A DNA stretch of 64,000 bases, from NCBI GenBank assembly GCA_003490025.1, contig DNJC01000032.1:126278-190277 (forward strand). Direction: 5' to 3'. The notes beneath the pieces are model-generated. The model had not been told where the DNA came from, ran no database searches, and was given only the letters and a program-made list of their open reading frames with translations. Position numbers and translations under genes: made by a program. The stretch comes from Geobacter sp. (GTDB taxonomy: Bacteria; Desulfobacterota; Desulfuromonadia; Geobacterales; Geobacteraceae). Positions 1-9,554 of this stretch are shown here, piece by piece. How positions within the stretch are numbered: position 1 is the stretch's first letter; every line of letters starts with the position of its first letter.

Positions 1-151
1 CCTCGCGGCAAGCGTTGCCGCAGCGGTTTTTCACGCCCTACATTTCACTACCCTCTTTTTTACAACGAGCAGCCGCGTGCCGTCCGCCGGGGATTTTCGG
101 GACAGCAGCACCCGGCCGCCTATTGCCAAAAAACGGGGAACAAGGAATCAC

Positions 152-1459
152 ATGTCTTTTGAAACGCTGAACCTCTCCGAACCGATCCTGAAAGCCATCG
201 CCGCTTGCGGCTACACCGCTCCGACCCCGATCCAGGCCGAGTCGATCCCGCTGGCCATTTCCGGCCGCGACCTCATCGGCTCCGCCCAGACCGGAACCGG
301 CAAGACCGCCTCCTTCGTCCTTCCTGCGCTGGAGCGCCTCCTCACCCCCTCCGCCGCGCGCGGCAAGGGACCGAGGATCCTCGTGCTCACCCCGACACGG
401 GAGCTGGCCAACCAGGTCGTCGACGCGGTGCGGACCTACGGCAAGTTCATGAGGGTTCGCTGCGGTGTCATCCTTGGGGGGATGCCCTACCGCGAGCAGA
501 TGATGCTTCTCTCCCAGCCGGTCGACATCATCGTCGCCACCCCGGGCCGCCTGATAGACCACCTGGACCGCCGCTCCATCAACTTCTCGCGCCTGGAACT
601 ACTGGTCCTGGACGAGGCGGACCGGATGCTGGACATGGGCTTTTCCGAGGACGTCGACCGGATCGCCGCCGCCGCTCCCGCCGAGCGCCAGACCCTGCTC
701 TTCACCGCCACCATGGACGACGCCATGGCGAAGCTCGCCAAGCGCCTGCTGCAGGACCCGGTCCGCGTCGCCATCGAAGGGACCGAGGTGCAGAACCTCC
801 AGATCGAACAGCGCCTGCACGTGACGGACGACATGCGGCACAAGAACCGCCTGCTGCAGCACCTGATCGCCGACGCCAGCGTCACCAAGGCGATCATCTT
901 CTCCGCCACCAAGAGGGACGCAGACCAGCTCGCCTCGGAACTCTACGCACAGGGTCACGCCGCCGCAGCCCTGCACGGCGACATGTCGCAGGGCGCGCGC
1001 AACAAGACCATCTCCAACATGCGCCGCGGCAAGGTGCGGCTCCTGGTCGCAACCGACGTCGCGGCCCGCGGTCTCGACGTCACCGGGATCAGCCACGTCA
1101 TCAACTTCGACCTCCCGAAATTCGCCGAGGACTACGTGCACCGGATCGGAAGGACCGGGCGCGCCGGGGCAACCGGGATCGCCATCTCCTTCTGCTCGGG
1201 CAACGAGGTCGCCTACCTGGACCGCATCGAGCGCTTCACCGGCAAAAAACTCCCGATGCACATCATCGACGGGCTGGAGCCGACCCGCCCCCTGAGGAGG
1301 GTCAACGCAGGCCCGGCCGGCGCGAGGAAGGGACGCCCGGCGTTCGACCCGCGCAAGAAAGGCGCTGCTCCGAAAGGGCGCCCCGCCGCAGGCGGCCAGA
1401 GGCGCGACGCGCAGGTCATGGTAGAGTACCGGCGCGGCAGGGGCGGGGCTCCGAAATAG
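152..1459 (+). CDS. DEAD-box RNA helicase, RhlE-like
   Basis: ATP-dependent RNA helicase of superfamily 2, expected in the cytoplasm in ribosome assembly, RNA decay or cold adaptation. In order it shows a Q motif (PTPIQAESIPLA), Walker A AQTGTGKT near residue 46, PTRELANQ, TPGRLID, the DEAD box near residue 153, a TAT version of motif III near 186, and HRIGRTGRAG near 330. The basic, Gly/Pro-rich tail (about residues 385-435) is typical of RhlE-type helicases. The reading frame is open from position 77, but the ATG at 152 is preferred: AAGGA lies just upstream and homology begins there. The subfamily is inferred. Confidence 0.93.
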   Translation: MSFETLNLSEPILKAIAACGYTAPTPIQAESIPLAISGRDLIGSAQTGTGKTASFVLPALERLLTPSAARGKGPRILVLTPTRELANQVVDAVRTYGKFMRVRCGVILGGMPYREQMMLLSQPVDIIVATPGRLIDHLDRRSINFSRLELLVLDEADRMLDMGFSEDVDRIAAAAPAERQTLLFTATMDDAMAKLAKRLLQDPVRVAIEGTEVQNLQIEQRLHVTDDMRHKNRLLQHLIADASVTKAIIFSATKRDADQLASELYAQGHAAAALHGDMSQGARNKTISNMRRGKVRLLVATDVAARGLDVTGISHVINFDLPKFAEDYVHRIGRTGRAGATGIAISFCSGNEVAYLDRIERFTGKKLPMHIIDGLEPTRPLRRVNAGPAGARKGRPAFDPRKKGAAPKGRPAAGGQRRDAQVMVEYRRGRGGAPK

Positions 1460-1511
1460 CCCTTTTCCTTGCTTTCATCCGGTGATTTTGGTATCGTTTC
1501 GATCATTAATC

Positions 1512-1541
1512 GGCCCCCGCGGAACTAAAGCTGCGGGGGCC
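1512..1541. terminator. GC-rich hairpin after the DEAD-box gene
   Basis: A 9-bp stem (GGCCCCCGC at 1512-1520 pairing with GCGGGGGCC at 1533-1541) lies about 50 bases after the helicase stop. The T run is weak, so termination is likely but not certain. Confidence 0.55.
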
Positions 1542-1609
1542 TATTGTCAACTGAAAGGCTGCCGCAGAGGGTTTCGCGGCCGCTATGAGATACCGACAGG
1601 GGGTGGTAG

Positions 1610-2797
1610 ATGTCTGAAGCTGTTGAACTGGGAAAAGGTCTGCACTGGATAGGGGTGAAGGATCCGACCCTCGCCGTTTTCGACGACCTCTTCCCCACCG
1701 AGCACGGCACCACCTACAATTCGTTCCTGGTGCAGGGCGATACCCATACCGCCATCATCGACACGGTCAAGGCCAAGCGCTTCGAAGAGTTCCTGGCTAA
1801 GATCACCTCCATCATGGACCCGGCGGAAGTCGACTACATCGTGGTGAACCATTCGGAACCGGACCACTCCGGCTCCCTCGCCAAACTTCTCCAGCACTGC
1901 CCCAAGGCGTGCGTCGTCTCCAGCCAGGCGGCCCGCACCTTCCTCGGCAACCAGATCCATGCGCCGTTCGAATCCCGCATCGTCAAGGACAACGAGAGCA
2001 TCGACCTCGGCGGGCGCACGCTCCGCTTCATCGCCGCGCCCTTTCTGCACTGGCCCGACACCATGTTCACGCTCCTCGAAGAGGAGGGGATACTGTTCCC
2101 CTGCGACGCCTTCGGCTCCCATTATTCGGGCGAGGGGATCTTCGCCGACGAGATGCCGGACTTCTCCGGTGAAACCCGCTTCTACTTCGACTGCATCATG
2201 CGCCCGTTCAAGGAGCGGATCCTGCAGGCGGTGGCGAAGCTGGACGGCGTCGAGTTGAAGATGCTCTGCCCGAGCCATGGCCCGATCTACCGCTGCGACG
2301 CCAGGAAACCGATCGACCTGTACCGGAAGTGGTCCATGCCCAAGGCCGCCGGCAAGAGGATCGCCATCTTCTACCTCTCCCCGCACGGCAACACGGAGCA
2401 GATGGCCGAGGCCGTGGCTAGTGGCGCCGGGCTGCCGGGGGTGCACGTGACGCTCTGCCACATAAACCACGCCTCCGTGGCCGACATCCGCGACCTGATG
2501 GAGGAGTGCGACGCCCTCATCTTCGGGATCCCTACCATCAACCGCGACATACCGAAGCCGATGTGGGATGTCCTTGCCTACCTCTCGACGGTGAGCCTCA
2601 AGGGGAACATCGGCGGGATCTTCGGAAGCTACGGCTGGAGCGGCGAGGCGTGCCGCATGGCGGAGGAGAGGCTGAAAGGGATGAACTTCAAGCTCCCGGT
2701 CCCCTTTGTCCGCTCCCCCTTCATGCCCAAGCCGGAGATCATCGCCGAGTGCGAGGCCCTCGGCCGCACCATCGCGGAAGAAGTACTCAAGAAATAG
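1610..2797 (+). CDS. Flavodiiron protein (FprA / rubredoxin:oxygen oxidoreductase)
   Basis: Cytoplasmic A-type flavoprotein that reduces O2 to water (or NO to N2O) and protects anaerobes from oxygen or nitrosative stress. The N-terminal half is a metallo-beta-lactamase diiron domain with HxExDH (HSEPDH, near residue 81) and further ligands in PFLHWPD, PCDAFGSHYSG and CPSHGP. The C-terminal half is a flavodoxin domain starting near residue 250 with an FMN loop (SPHGNTEQ). At 395 residues it has the usual length of a two-domain enzyme with no fused rubredoxin. No rubredoxin gene is adjacent, so the electron donor is encoded elsewhere. Confidence 0.92.
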   Translation: MSEAVELGKGLHWIGVKDPTLAVFDDLFPTEHGTTYNSFLVQGDTHTAIIDTVKAKRFEEFLAKITSIMDPAEVDYIVVNHSEPDHSGSLAKLLQHCPKACVVSSQAARTFLGNQIHAPFESRIVKDNESIDLGGRTLRFIAAPFLHWPDTMFTLLEEEGILFPCDAFGSHYSGEGIFADEMPDFSGETRFYFDCIMRPFKERILQAVAKLDGVELKMLCPSHGPIYRCDARKPIDLYRKWSMPKAAGKRIAIFYLSPHGNTEQMAEAVASGAGLPGVHVTLCHINHASVADIRDLMEECDALIFGIPTINRDIPKPMWDVLAYLSTVSLKGNIGGIFGSYGWSGEACRMAEERLKGMNFKLPVPFVRSPFMPKPEIIAECEALGRTIAEEVLKK

Positions 2798-2903
2798 CTG
2801 CTCGACCCCCTCCCCTTCGCCGGGGAGGGGGGATGCAAACCTCCTCCTCTTCCTCGTGCCACCAGCGCTTCACGCGCGACGCGCAACTCCCCGAACGCCA
2901 TTC

Positions 2904-5159
2904 ATGCAGACACCGACTCCACACATCGTAGAAGTCGCCATCCCGCTCCCGCTGGAGGGAAGCTTCCACTACGTCATGCCCGCGCACCTCTCGCCGCTCT
3001 CCCTTCCGGGAAAGAGGGTGCTGGTGCCGTTCGGCAGGCGCAAGGTGACCGGCTACCTCCTGGGCGACGCCGAACCCGCCGCAGGCGAGCTGAGGGAGAT
3101 CCTCGACATCCTGGACGAGGAGCCGCTGTTCACCCCCGCAGAGCTGGAGTTCTACCGCTGGATCGCCGGCTACTACCTCCATCCGCTGGGGGAGGTGATC
3201 AAGATGGCGCTTCCCGCCGGGATCAACGTGGTGAGCCGCTATCGCTGCGAGACCGCCGAGGACGGCACACCGGTGCTGCGCGAGTTCCTGGCCGGCGGCA
3301 AACGCGTCAGGACCGAGCGGATTTTCGCCCCGGTTGACGGAGCGGAGGGGCGCCCGAGGGGGAAGGGGCTGGAGATCCTCGAGTACCTGCGCGAGATAGG
3401 GGAGTGTTCGGCCGCGGAGCTTAGGAAGCGTTTCGGCAACTGCGCGCCGCAGCTGCAGCGGCTGGTCGCCCTCGACTGCGCACGCTTTACCGAGCGCGAG
3501 GTTTACCGCGACCCGTTCCGGGCCCAGAGCTACGAACACGACGCGCCGCTTGCGCTGAACCAGTCCCAGGCCGCGGCGTTCGAGCGCCTGAAGGAGGCGC
3601 TCTCCTGCGGCGTTTTCTCCCCGTTTCTCCTGCACGGGGTGACCGGGAGCGGCAAGACCGAGGTCTACCTGCAGACCATCTCCGAGGCGCTCCGCGCCGG
3701 CAGGAGCGCGCTGGTGCTGGTCCCGGAGATCGCCCTCACGCCGCAGCTGGTCGGGCGCTTCAAGAGGCGTTTCGACTGCGGCATAGCGGTGCTGCACTCC
3801 GGGCTCTCCGACGGCGAGCGCTACGACGAGTGGCGCCGCATCCGGCGCGGCGAGGCCTCCATCGTCATCGGCGCCCGTTCCGCCCTTTTCGCTCCGCTGG
3901 AGCGGGTCGGGGTGATAGTGGTGGACGAGGAGCACGAGGGGAGCTACAAACAGTCCGAGGGGGTGCGCTACAACGCCCGCGACCTGGCGCTGGTGCGCGG
4001 CAAGTTCGCCCAGGCCGTGGTGATCCTCGGCTCGGCCACGCCGCTTGTGACCAGCTACCACGCGGCGATGAACGGCAGGCTCCAGTACCTGCACCTCCCG
4101 GAGCGGGTGCGCGAGCTCCCCATGCCGGAGACGGTGATGCTGGACGCCAGGGGGCAGAAAGGGGAGACCTTCCTGAAGCCGCTGGTCGACGCGATGTGGG
4201 AGAACCTCGACGCCGGCGGGCAGACGCTCCTCTTCCTGAACCGGCGCGGCTTCGCCACCTACCTGGTCTGCGAGAGCTGCGGGCACGTCCTGCGCTGCCC
4301 GAACTGCGCCGTGACGCTCACCTACCACCGCATCAAGGGTCGGCATGTCTGCCATTACTGCGACTACTCCATCGTCGCCCCTGCCGTCTGCCCCCATTGC
4401 AAGGAGGGGGCGATCACGCTTCTCGGGCGCGGGACGGAGCGGGTCGAGGAGCAGGTGCAGCAGCTCCTCCCGGAGGCGCGGGTCTCCCGGATGGACCGGG
4501 ACACCACCAAGGGGAAGGGGGGGCACGCCAGGGTCTTGAAGGAGCTGGAGGACGGCTCGGTGGACATACTTATCGGGACGCAGATGATAGCGAAGGGGCA
4601 CGATTTCCCGGGGGTCACGCTGGTCGGGGTCCTCTCGGCGGACGCCTCGCTGAACCTGCCGGATTTCAGGAGCGCCGAGCGGACCTTTCAGTTGGTCACC
4701 CAGGTGATGGGAAGGGCCGGACGGGGGGACAAGCCGGGGCGGGTGCTGGTTCAGACGCTGGCGCCGGAGCATTACGCGCTGACCTACGCGGTGGCGCACG
4801 ACTACGAGGGGTTCTACCGGGAGGAGATCGCGTTCCGGGAGGATGTGGGATACCCCCCCTTCGCCCACCTGGCGTCGCTCACCTTCTCGTCCGTAGCCGC
4901 AGGGCAGGGTGAGGCCTCGTCGGAGGAGGCCGCCCTCCTCCTCGGGAAGATCAAGAGGGAGTGCCGGCTGAGGGTGGAGATACTGGGGCCGGTGACCGCG
5001 CCGCTTGGCAAGGTGCGGGGGCGCTTCCGCTGGCAGATACTCTTGAAAGGGAGGGAGCGCGCCGAGCTGCACCGGCTCCTGCGCCATTTCAGGACGGGGT
5101 TCAGCCACCCTTCCACGGTGCGGCTCACGGTGGACGTCGACCCGGTGGAGATGCTTTAG
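2904..5159 (+). CDS. priA: Primosomal replication-restart helicase PriA
   Basis: 3'-5' DNA helicase that reloads the replisome at stalled forks. The N-terminal DNA-binding domain is followed by Walker A (GVTGSGKTE, near residue 246), a DEEH Walker B box (near 341), the paired Cys zinc-binding insert (CESCGH, CPNC, CHYC, CPHC, about residues 456-500) and the C-terminal helicase motifs. The frame is open from 2706, but that would overlap the flavodiiron gene. The ATG at 2904 gives 751 residues, close to E. coli PriA (732), and begins where PriA homology starts. It faces cbcL across a bidirectional terminator. Confidence 0.93.
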   Translation: MQTPTPHIVEVAIPLPLEGSFHYVMPAHLSPLSLPGKRVLVPFGRRKVTGYLLGDAEPAAGELREILDILDEEPLFTPAELEFYRWIAGYYLHPLGEVIKMALPAGINVVSRYRCETAEDGTPVLREFLAGGKRVRTERIFAPVDGAEGRPRGKGLEILEYLREIGECSAAELRKRFGNCAPQLQRLVALDCARFTEREVYRDPFRAQSYEHDAPLALNQSQAAAFERLKEALSCGVFSPFLLHGVTGSGKTEVYLQTISEALRAGRSALVLVPEIALTPQLVGRFKRRFDCGIAVLHSGLSDGERYDEWRRIRRGEASIVIGARSALFAPLERVGVIVVDEEHEGSYKQSEGVRYNARDLALVRGKFAQAVVILGSATPLVTSYHAAMNGRLQYLHLPERVRELPMPETVMLDARGQKGETFLKPLVDAMWENLDAGGQTLLFLNRRGFATYLVCESCGHVLRCPNCAVTLTYHRIKGRHVCHYCDYSIVAPAVCPHCKEGAITLLGRGTERVEEQVQQLLPEARVSRMDRDTTKGKGGHARVLKELEDGSVDILIGTQMIAKGHDFPGVTLVGVLSADASLNLPDFRSAERTFQLVTQVMGRAGRGDKPGRVLVQTLAPEHYALTYAVAHDYEGFYREEIAFREDVGYPPFAHLASLTFSSVAAGQGEASSEEAALLLGKIKRECRLRVEILGPVTAPLGKVRGRFRWQILLKGRERAELHRLLRHFRTGFSHPSTVRLTVDVDPVEML

Positions 5160-5190
5160 ACGGGATCGGTCGGATCGAAAACAAAAACAA

Positions 5191-5227
5191 AAAAAGGGGG
5201 CCTCCCGCGTGCGGGAGGCCCCCTTTT
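5191..5227. terminator. Bidirectional terminator between priA and cbcL
   Basis: A perfect 13-bp stem (GGGGGCCTCCCGC / GCGGGAGGCCCCC) is flanked by an A run on the left and TTTT on the right, between two convergent genes. Confidence 0.9.
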
Positions 5228-5245
5228 ACTTGATGCCGCAGCCTG

Positions 5246-7093
5246 CTAGTGCGGGTGCATGAAGGCGTAGATCATCAGCAGCAGCAACGTGATGCCGGTG
5301 AACAGCGCGGTGAAGCCGAAGGTCTTCAGGCAGAAGTCATAGAAGATGCCGGAAGACTTCTTGGCGGCGAACTGCTCGGTGATCCCGTCCTTCTCGTAGC
5401 GGGCCCACTGGTCCCCACGCTCCTCGACGAACTCGTGCTTGGACATCTGGCCGTTGAAGATGACGAAGTCCATCGGGAACTTCTCCGGACGTCCGTGGGT
5501 GTTGAAGAAGTGGACCGAGAAAATGAAGCCGGTGGCGAGAAGCGCCTCGTCGGAGTGGATGATGGTCGCCACGTTGAAGGCCCAACCCGGCAGGATCATG
5601 CCGAAGAACTCGGGGAACCAGAGCATGAGGCCGGAGCCGCCGATGGCGAACATACCCCAGAAGACCGCGATGAAGTCGAATTTCTCCCAGTAGGTCCATC
5701 TCTCGAAGGCAGGCTTCTCCCCTTTGAAGAAGAACCAGCGCACCATGCCGATCACGTCGCTGATGTCGCGGAAGTTCGGGCAGAGGGAGTCGGGTCCGAA
5801 CAGCCTCTGCAGGGGGTTCCCCTTGATGTCCTTGCGGATGAAGAGGAAGTGCACGCTCATGAACAGCGCCATGGCGAAGTAGACGAAGGTGATGCCGGCG
5901 CAGATCCTGTGAATGAAGCCTGCGTTCGGTGCGCCGCCGTAGAGGTCCATCAGGACCTTGGCCCAGATCTGGTCGCTGAACTTGAGCGGCAGACCGGTGA
6001 GCGAGAGGCCGAGGAAGCTGATGATGACCAGCAGGTGCATGAAGACGTGGACCCGTTTGAAGCGGCGGTACTGCTTGTGCCCTTCGGGAACGTGGTGCAG
6101 GATCTGCCCCTCTTCGAGGGCGGCCGCCTTCTCCCTGTTCTCCACGAAGCCGCGGATCATCCAGAGCAGGGTGTGCAGCCAGAAGACGGCGAAGGTGGAG
6201 ACCAGCAGCCCGGTCATGGCGATGAAGGTGTAGTAGAGGATCGGGTAGTTCTCGCGGTCGTTGTGCTCGCCGTGGGCGTAGAACTTGGTGAAGAGAGAGC
6301 TGGTCCTCTCATGGCACCTGCTGCAGGTCTTGACCAGGTTGGCCGGGTTGACCGAGGCCTTGGGGTCCTTCGACGGGAGGATGGCATGCGCGGTGTGGCA
6401 GTCGGCGCAGCCGGCGACCTTCTCCGGGTAGCCGAGGCGGTAGTTCTTGCCGTGGTAGCTCTGCATGTAGCTCTCGACGGCGACCTTGGAGATATGGTTA
6501 CGCTCGACCAGCTCCTCGTCCGCGTGGCAGCGGAGGCAGACCTTGGTGTGGAACTCGCGGTTGTTCTTCGAGGTCGGATCGCCCAGCGCCTTGATCTCGT
6601 GCAGTCCGTGGCAGTCGTTGCATGCCGCGGAATCCTGGTTCCCCGCGATTACCGCCTTGCCGTGCACGGAAGAGCTGAAACCACGCTCGTCCTTGTGGCA
6701 CTGCACGCATTTGACCAGCACGCGGCGCTTGTCCTTGTTCCAGTAAGTGTGGCTGTGCATGTCGGTGTGGCAGTTGGCGCATTTGACACCTTTCTCGGTG
6801 TGAATGCTCTTCGCGTGTTCTGCTGCCTCTTTCTTGTGGCAGCGCACGCACTGGACCTTGCCGACCACGATCTCGCCCTTCATGTGCCTGGAGAGTTCGA
6901 CGATCTCGATGTGACAGCTGGTGCAGCCGTTCTTACCGTGCACCGACGCCGCCATTGCGCTGGCTGAGATCTTGTCTCCGTGGCAGCCGAGGCAGGTCGC
7001 CGGGTCGATCGCCAGGCCCTGCTGGGCCGACGCTGGTCGGGTGAGTGCTAGGAGCAGTAGCAGCGGGATGAGACGTGTGAAGACGTGGACCAT
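5246..7093 (-). CDS. cbcL: Inner-membrane nine-heme cytochrome c / cytochrome b fusion, CbcL type
   Basis: Probable menaquinol-oxidising entry point of an extracellular electron transfer chain. A signal peptide (about residues 1-24, ending PASAQQ) precedes a periplasmic domain (about 30-290) with nine CxxCH sites: CLGCH, CTSCH, CVRCH, CANCH, CVQCH, CNDCH, CLRCH, CADCH and CSRCH. The rest is a multi-pass b-type cytochrome domain with several His-bearing helices. This architecture and heme count match CbcL of Geobacter sulfurreducens, which is needed for respiration of low-potential Fe(III); the orthology is inferred. The start ATG has AGGAG upstream. A long leader with an inverted repeat lies in front and suggests regulated expression. 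Confidence 0.85.
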   Translation of the reverse strand: MVHVFTRLIPLLLLLALTRPASAQQGLAIDPATCLGCHGDKISASAMAASVHGKNGCTSCHIEIVELSRHMKGEIVVGKVQCVRCHKKEAAEHAKSIHTEKGVKCANCHTDMHSHTYWNKDKRRVLVKCVQCHKDERGFSSSVHGKAVIAGNQDSAACNDCHGLHEIKALGDPTSKNNREFHTKVCLRCHADEELVERNHISKVAVESYMQSYHGKNYRLGYPEKVAGCADCHTAHAILPSKDPKASVNPANLVKTCSRCHERTSSLFTKFYAHGEHNDRENYPILYYTFIAMTGLLVSTFAVFWLHTLLWMIRGFVENREKAAALEEGQILHHVPEGHKQYRRFKRVHVFMHLLVIISFLGLSLTGLPLKFSDQIWAKVLMDLYGGAPNAGFIHRICAGITFVYFAMALFMSVHFLFIRKDIKGNPLQRLFGPDSLCPNFRDISDVIGMVRWFFFKGEKPAFERWTYWEKFDFIAVFWGMFAIGGSGLMLWFPEFFGMILPGWAFNVATIIHSDEALLATGFIFSVHFFNTHGRPEKFPMDFVIFNGQMSKHEFVEERGDQWARYEKDGITEQFAAKKSSGIFYDFCLKTFGFTALFTGITLLLLMIYAFMHPH

Positions 7094-7133
7094 TGTAATC
7101 TCCTGTAATTAAAAAAACATCGTTTTGCAGCAC

Positions 7134-7177
7134 CGTATTACAATTTCGGCGCTCGGAACGGCGCCTACTGTAATACG
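7134..7177. promoter_or_regulatory. Nested inverted repeat in the cbcL leader
   Basis: CGTATTACA (7134-7142) pairs with TGTAATACG (7169-7177), and inside it GGCGC (7148-7152) pairs with GCGCC (7161-7165). It lies about 40-85 bases upstream of the cbcL start. It could be a repressor operator or an mRNA structure; the regulator is not known. Confidence 0.5.
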
Positions 7178-7700
7178 CACCGGTGCATAAATCAACTGAA
7201 AAAGTGTCAATTAATAAGCAGGATACAACTTTATACCCGGTCATTCCGCGTAATTACACGGTAAGCTACGGTCATTAGGCGGAGTGCCTTGTTTGTATAA
7301 TGAACAAATTCAAACCATGAATTCATTCGTCTAATCGAATATAGTGCGATTTGCATTAACAAAATATTTTATGAAGACGAAGCAATAAGTTGCCGCCAAC
7401 CTCAGTTAATGAGGAAAAGAGGACGCTAAGGAAGAGGCCGGAAGGTGCCGGAAACGGAGCGGAATGCGATGTAAAAACGAAGGCTTTGTTGAGTTTTTTG
7501 TGTGACTATGGCGGGGGCGGTCTCATTAGCGGCAAAGGCGGCAATCCCGCCCCGCCGGGGGCGGCGGCAGGGGTGGCAGGCGGCGTGCAGAGGCGGCGTC
7601 GACAAGGCCGGTGGCGCTGCCTACATTAGAGACTCTGCATGAAATGGGGAGGCGGGTTTTCTACGCCATGGGGGCGGGGAGGGGTCGCGGGTCGCTGCGG
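7178..7700. other. Noncoding region upstream of cbcL
   Basis: The part next to cbcL (about 7180-7400) is AT-rich and probably holds the cbcL promoter. The rest is GC-rich and runs to the end of the radical SAM gene. The short open frames here have no recognisable product or good ribosome binding site. I looked for a GEMM-type cyclic dinucleotide riboswitch and did not see its conserved core. Confidence 0.6.
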
Positions 7701-9554
7701 CTAACGAATGAGGACGATCCCCTCGGAAAGGGCGAATTCCAGGAACTCGACCGCCTCCGCAGCGGGGAGTTCCAGTTCGCGGCAGATCGAATCGGCCGGG
7801 CGTCTGCCGTCCAGAGCCAGGAGCAGATCGAAATAGGCGCCGGAGAGGGACTCGGTGCAGACCTCCCCGCCGGCAGGGTAGATGACCGCGCTGGACCCGG
7901 CAGCCTTGAAGCGGGAGGCGAACTCGGGAAGCTCCACGTCACCCGCCTCGAGGATCTCCAGGATCTCGTAGCTGAACCGGGCCAGGATGGCGCTGGGAGA
8001 GCGCCTGAGCGGGTCCTTGAGCAGGGTCGCCTTCCGCAGTTCGCGCGGGGTCGGGGTCGGCGGCGGCGCGGCCATGAGGGTGCAGGCGTAGTGGTGGTGG
8101 TAGTCGGCGAGGTCGAGGGCGAGCGGCAGCAGGCGACCCTTCTTCCTTTCCCGGAAAATCTCGGACAGGAACTCGCGCTGCAATCCCCAGATCTCGTCCT
8201 CGGCGATTTCCTGCTCCCCCTTCACATCCTTCCTGCCAAGGAAGGCGGCAAAGGAGTCCAGGAAGGAGGAGGGTGACAGCTTCACCGCGTGGACCACGCC
8301 GTTGAACCAGGCGACCGCCTTGCCGCGGCTGTAGAAGATGTCGCAGGCGGTGGCGAGCCCGGCCGCCCGGGCCAGGTCCTCTTCCGGGAAGCCGGGTGTG
8401 GCGACGACCGTGTACGGGGGGGCATCGAGGCGTGTGAGGCCCAGACTCTCGGCCTTGTCGTAAAGCCTCGTCCCCGGGAGCACCGCGAGCGGGAAGATGT
8501 CGAGGTGGTTCGGGTAGAGCGACAGGGCGAAATCGAGCGAAGAGCGGAAGGTCGCGAGGGTGTCCCCGGGTAGGCCGTAGATCAGGTCGAAGCCGAAGAT
8601 GGCGCCGCTTTGGTTCAAAAGCAGGGCGCGGTAGGCGAAATCGTCCCGGTCGAAGCCGCGCCCGACGGCGCGCAGAACCTTCGCGTCGGCGCTCTGCAGG
8701 CCGATCTGGAGCGAGCAGGTGACGCGGGCGAAAAGATCGGCCATCTCCGCGTCGATGAACTCGCTCCTGACCTCGAAGTGGAAGTGCACCCCCGGCGCGA
8801 GCTTCCCGATCAGCCGGAGGATCTCCTTGGCACGCTGCGGCACCTTGTTGAAGGTCGAGTCGAGCACGAATACCTGCGGCACCCCCAGGCGAGCGAAGAG
8901 GCGCAGCTCCTTCTCCACCCTCTCCATCGGCAAACGCCGCACGCCGCCGCTCCCCTTGTGGTCGAAACAGAAGGAGCAGGCGAAGTCGCAGCCGCGGGAG
9001 AGCTGCCAGAGGGCACCCCCCGGGACGGACGGGTCGAGCTGCCCGGAGAGGTACGGCGACGGGATCGACGCAGGATCGGCAGGAGGGGGAAGCGGGCCGG
9101 GGACTTCCCCGGGGAGGACTATGCCGGGGAGCCCGGCGGGGGAGTCGCCGTCGAGCAGGGTTCGCACCGCCTGGAGGAAGGGAGCTTCGCCTTCCCCCCG
9201 GACCAGGAAGCCGAAGAGCTGGGAATCGAGGAGCCCTGCCGGGTTGGCCGTCGCCTCCGCCCCGCCGGCGCAAATGGTGACGCCGGGAAGAAGGCGCGCC
9301 AGTTCGCCCGCCATCTCCAGCGCGTGGTCGCGGCTCCAGACGTACACGGAAAAGCCGATCAGGTCGGGAGCGTCCTTGGCGACGCTCTCGGCGCAGCTGG
9401 CCGGCGGATCGTCCAGGAAGAACTCGGCCACCCGGACCTCGACCCGATCGCGCAGCGCGGGGTCGGCCAGGAGGGCCTCCTTGAGGAAGGCGCAGGCAAG
9501 CGGCACCGCCTGGGGGGAGCGGCAGGGATGAACGGCTATCAGCGTTATTTTCAT
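7701..9554 (-). CDS. B12-binding-domain radical SAM protein
   Basis: Radical S-adenosylmethionine enzyme of class B type, 617 residues. The N-terminal part (about 1-150) looks like a cobalamin-binding Rossmann domain (FSVYVWSRD, CAGGAEATANP). The radical SAM core carries Cx3Cx2C as CDFACSFC near residue 195. A long C-terminal region resembles DUF4080-type extensions. The substrate cannot be predicted. Its start overlaps the stop of the upstream gene by ATGA, so the two are translationally coupled. Confidence 0.85.
   Translation of the reverse strand: MKITLIAVHPCRSPQAVPLACAFLKEALLADPALRDRVEVRVAEFFLDDPPASCAESVAKDAPDLIGFSVYVWSRDHALEMAGELARLLPGVTICAGGAEATANPAGLLDSQLFGFLVRGEGEAPFLQAVRTLLDGDSPAGLPGIVLPGEVPGPLPPPADPASIPSPYLSGQLDPSVPGGALWQLSRGCDFACSFCFDHKGSGGVRRLPMERVEKELRLFARLGVPQVFVLDSTFNKVPQRAKEILRLIGKLAPGVHFHFEVRSEFIDAEMADLFARVTCSLQIGLQSADAKVLRAVGRGFDRDDFAYRALLLNQSGAIFGFDLIYGLPGDTLATFRSSLDFALSLYPNHLDIFPLAVLPGTRLYDKAESLGLTRLDAPPYTVVATPGFPEEDLARAAGLATACDIFYSRGKAVAWFNGVVHAVKLSPSSFLDSFAAFLGRKDVKGEQEIAEDEIWGLQREFLSEIFRERKKGRLLPLALDLADYHHHYACTLMAAPPPTPTPRELRKATLLKDPLRRSPSAILARFSYEILEILEAGDVELPEFASRFKAAGSSAVIYPAGGEVCTESLSGAYFDLLLALDGRRPADSICRELELPAAEAVEFLEFALSEGIVLIR

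Noticed and set aside
205..1485. Long open frame opposite or overlapping the DEAD-box gene
   Set aside because: Out-of-frame shadow of the helicase gene in GC-rich DNA, with no ribosome binding site or known protein pattern. The same applies to the many long shadow frames over priA, glmU, pcrA and the giant outer-membrane protein gene.
2706..2903. N-terminal extension of PriA
   Set aside because: It would overlap the flavodiiron gene and has a low-complexity, Ser/Pro/Arg-rich translation unlike PriA.
7420..7520. Possible GEMM-type riboswitch upstream of cbcL
   Set aside because: A short AAAGCC-containing stretch is present on the minus strand, but the rest of the conserved core and the tetraloop-receptor pairing are not seen.
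7611..8276. Plus-strand open frame over the end of the radical SAM gene
   Set aside because: The minus-strand radical SAM gene has clear motifs over the same bases; the plus-strand frame has none.
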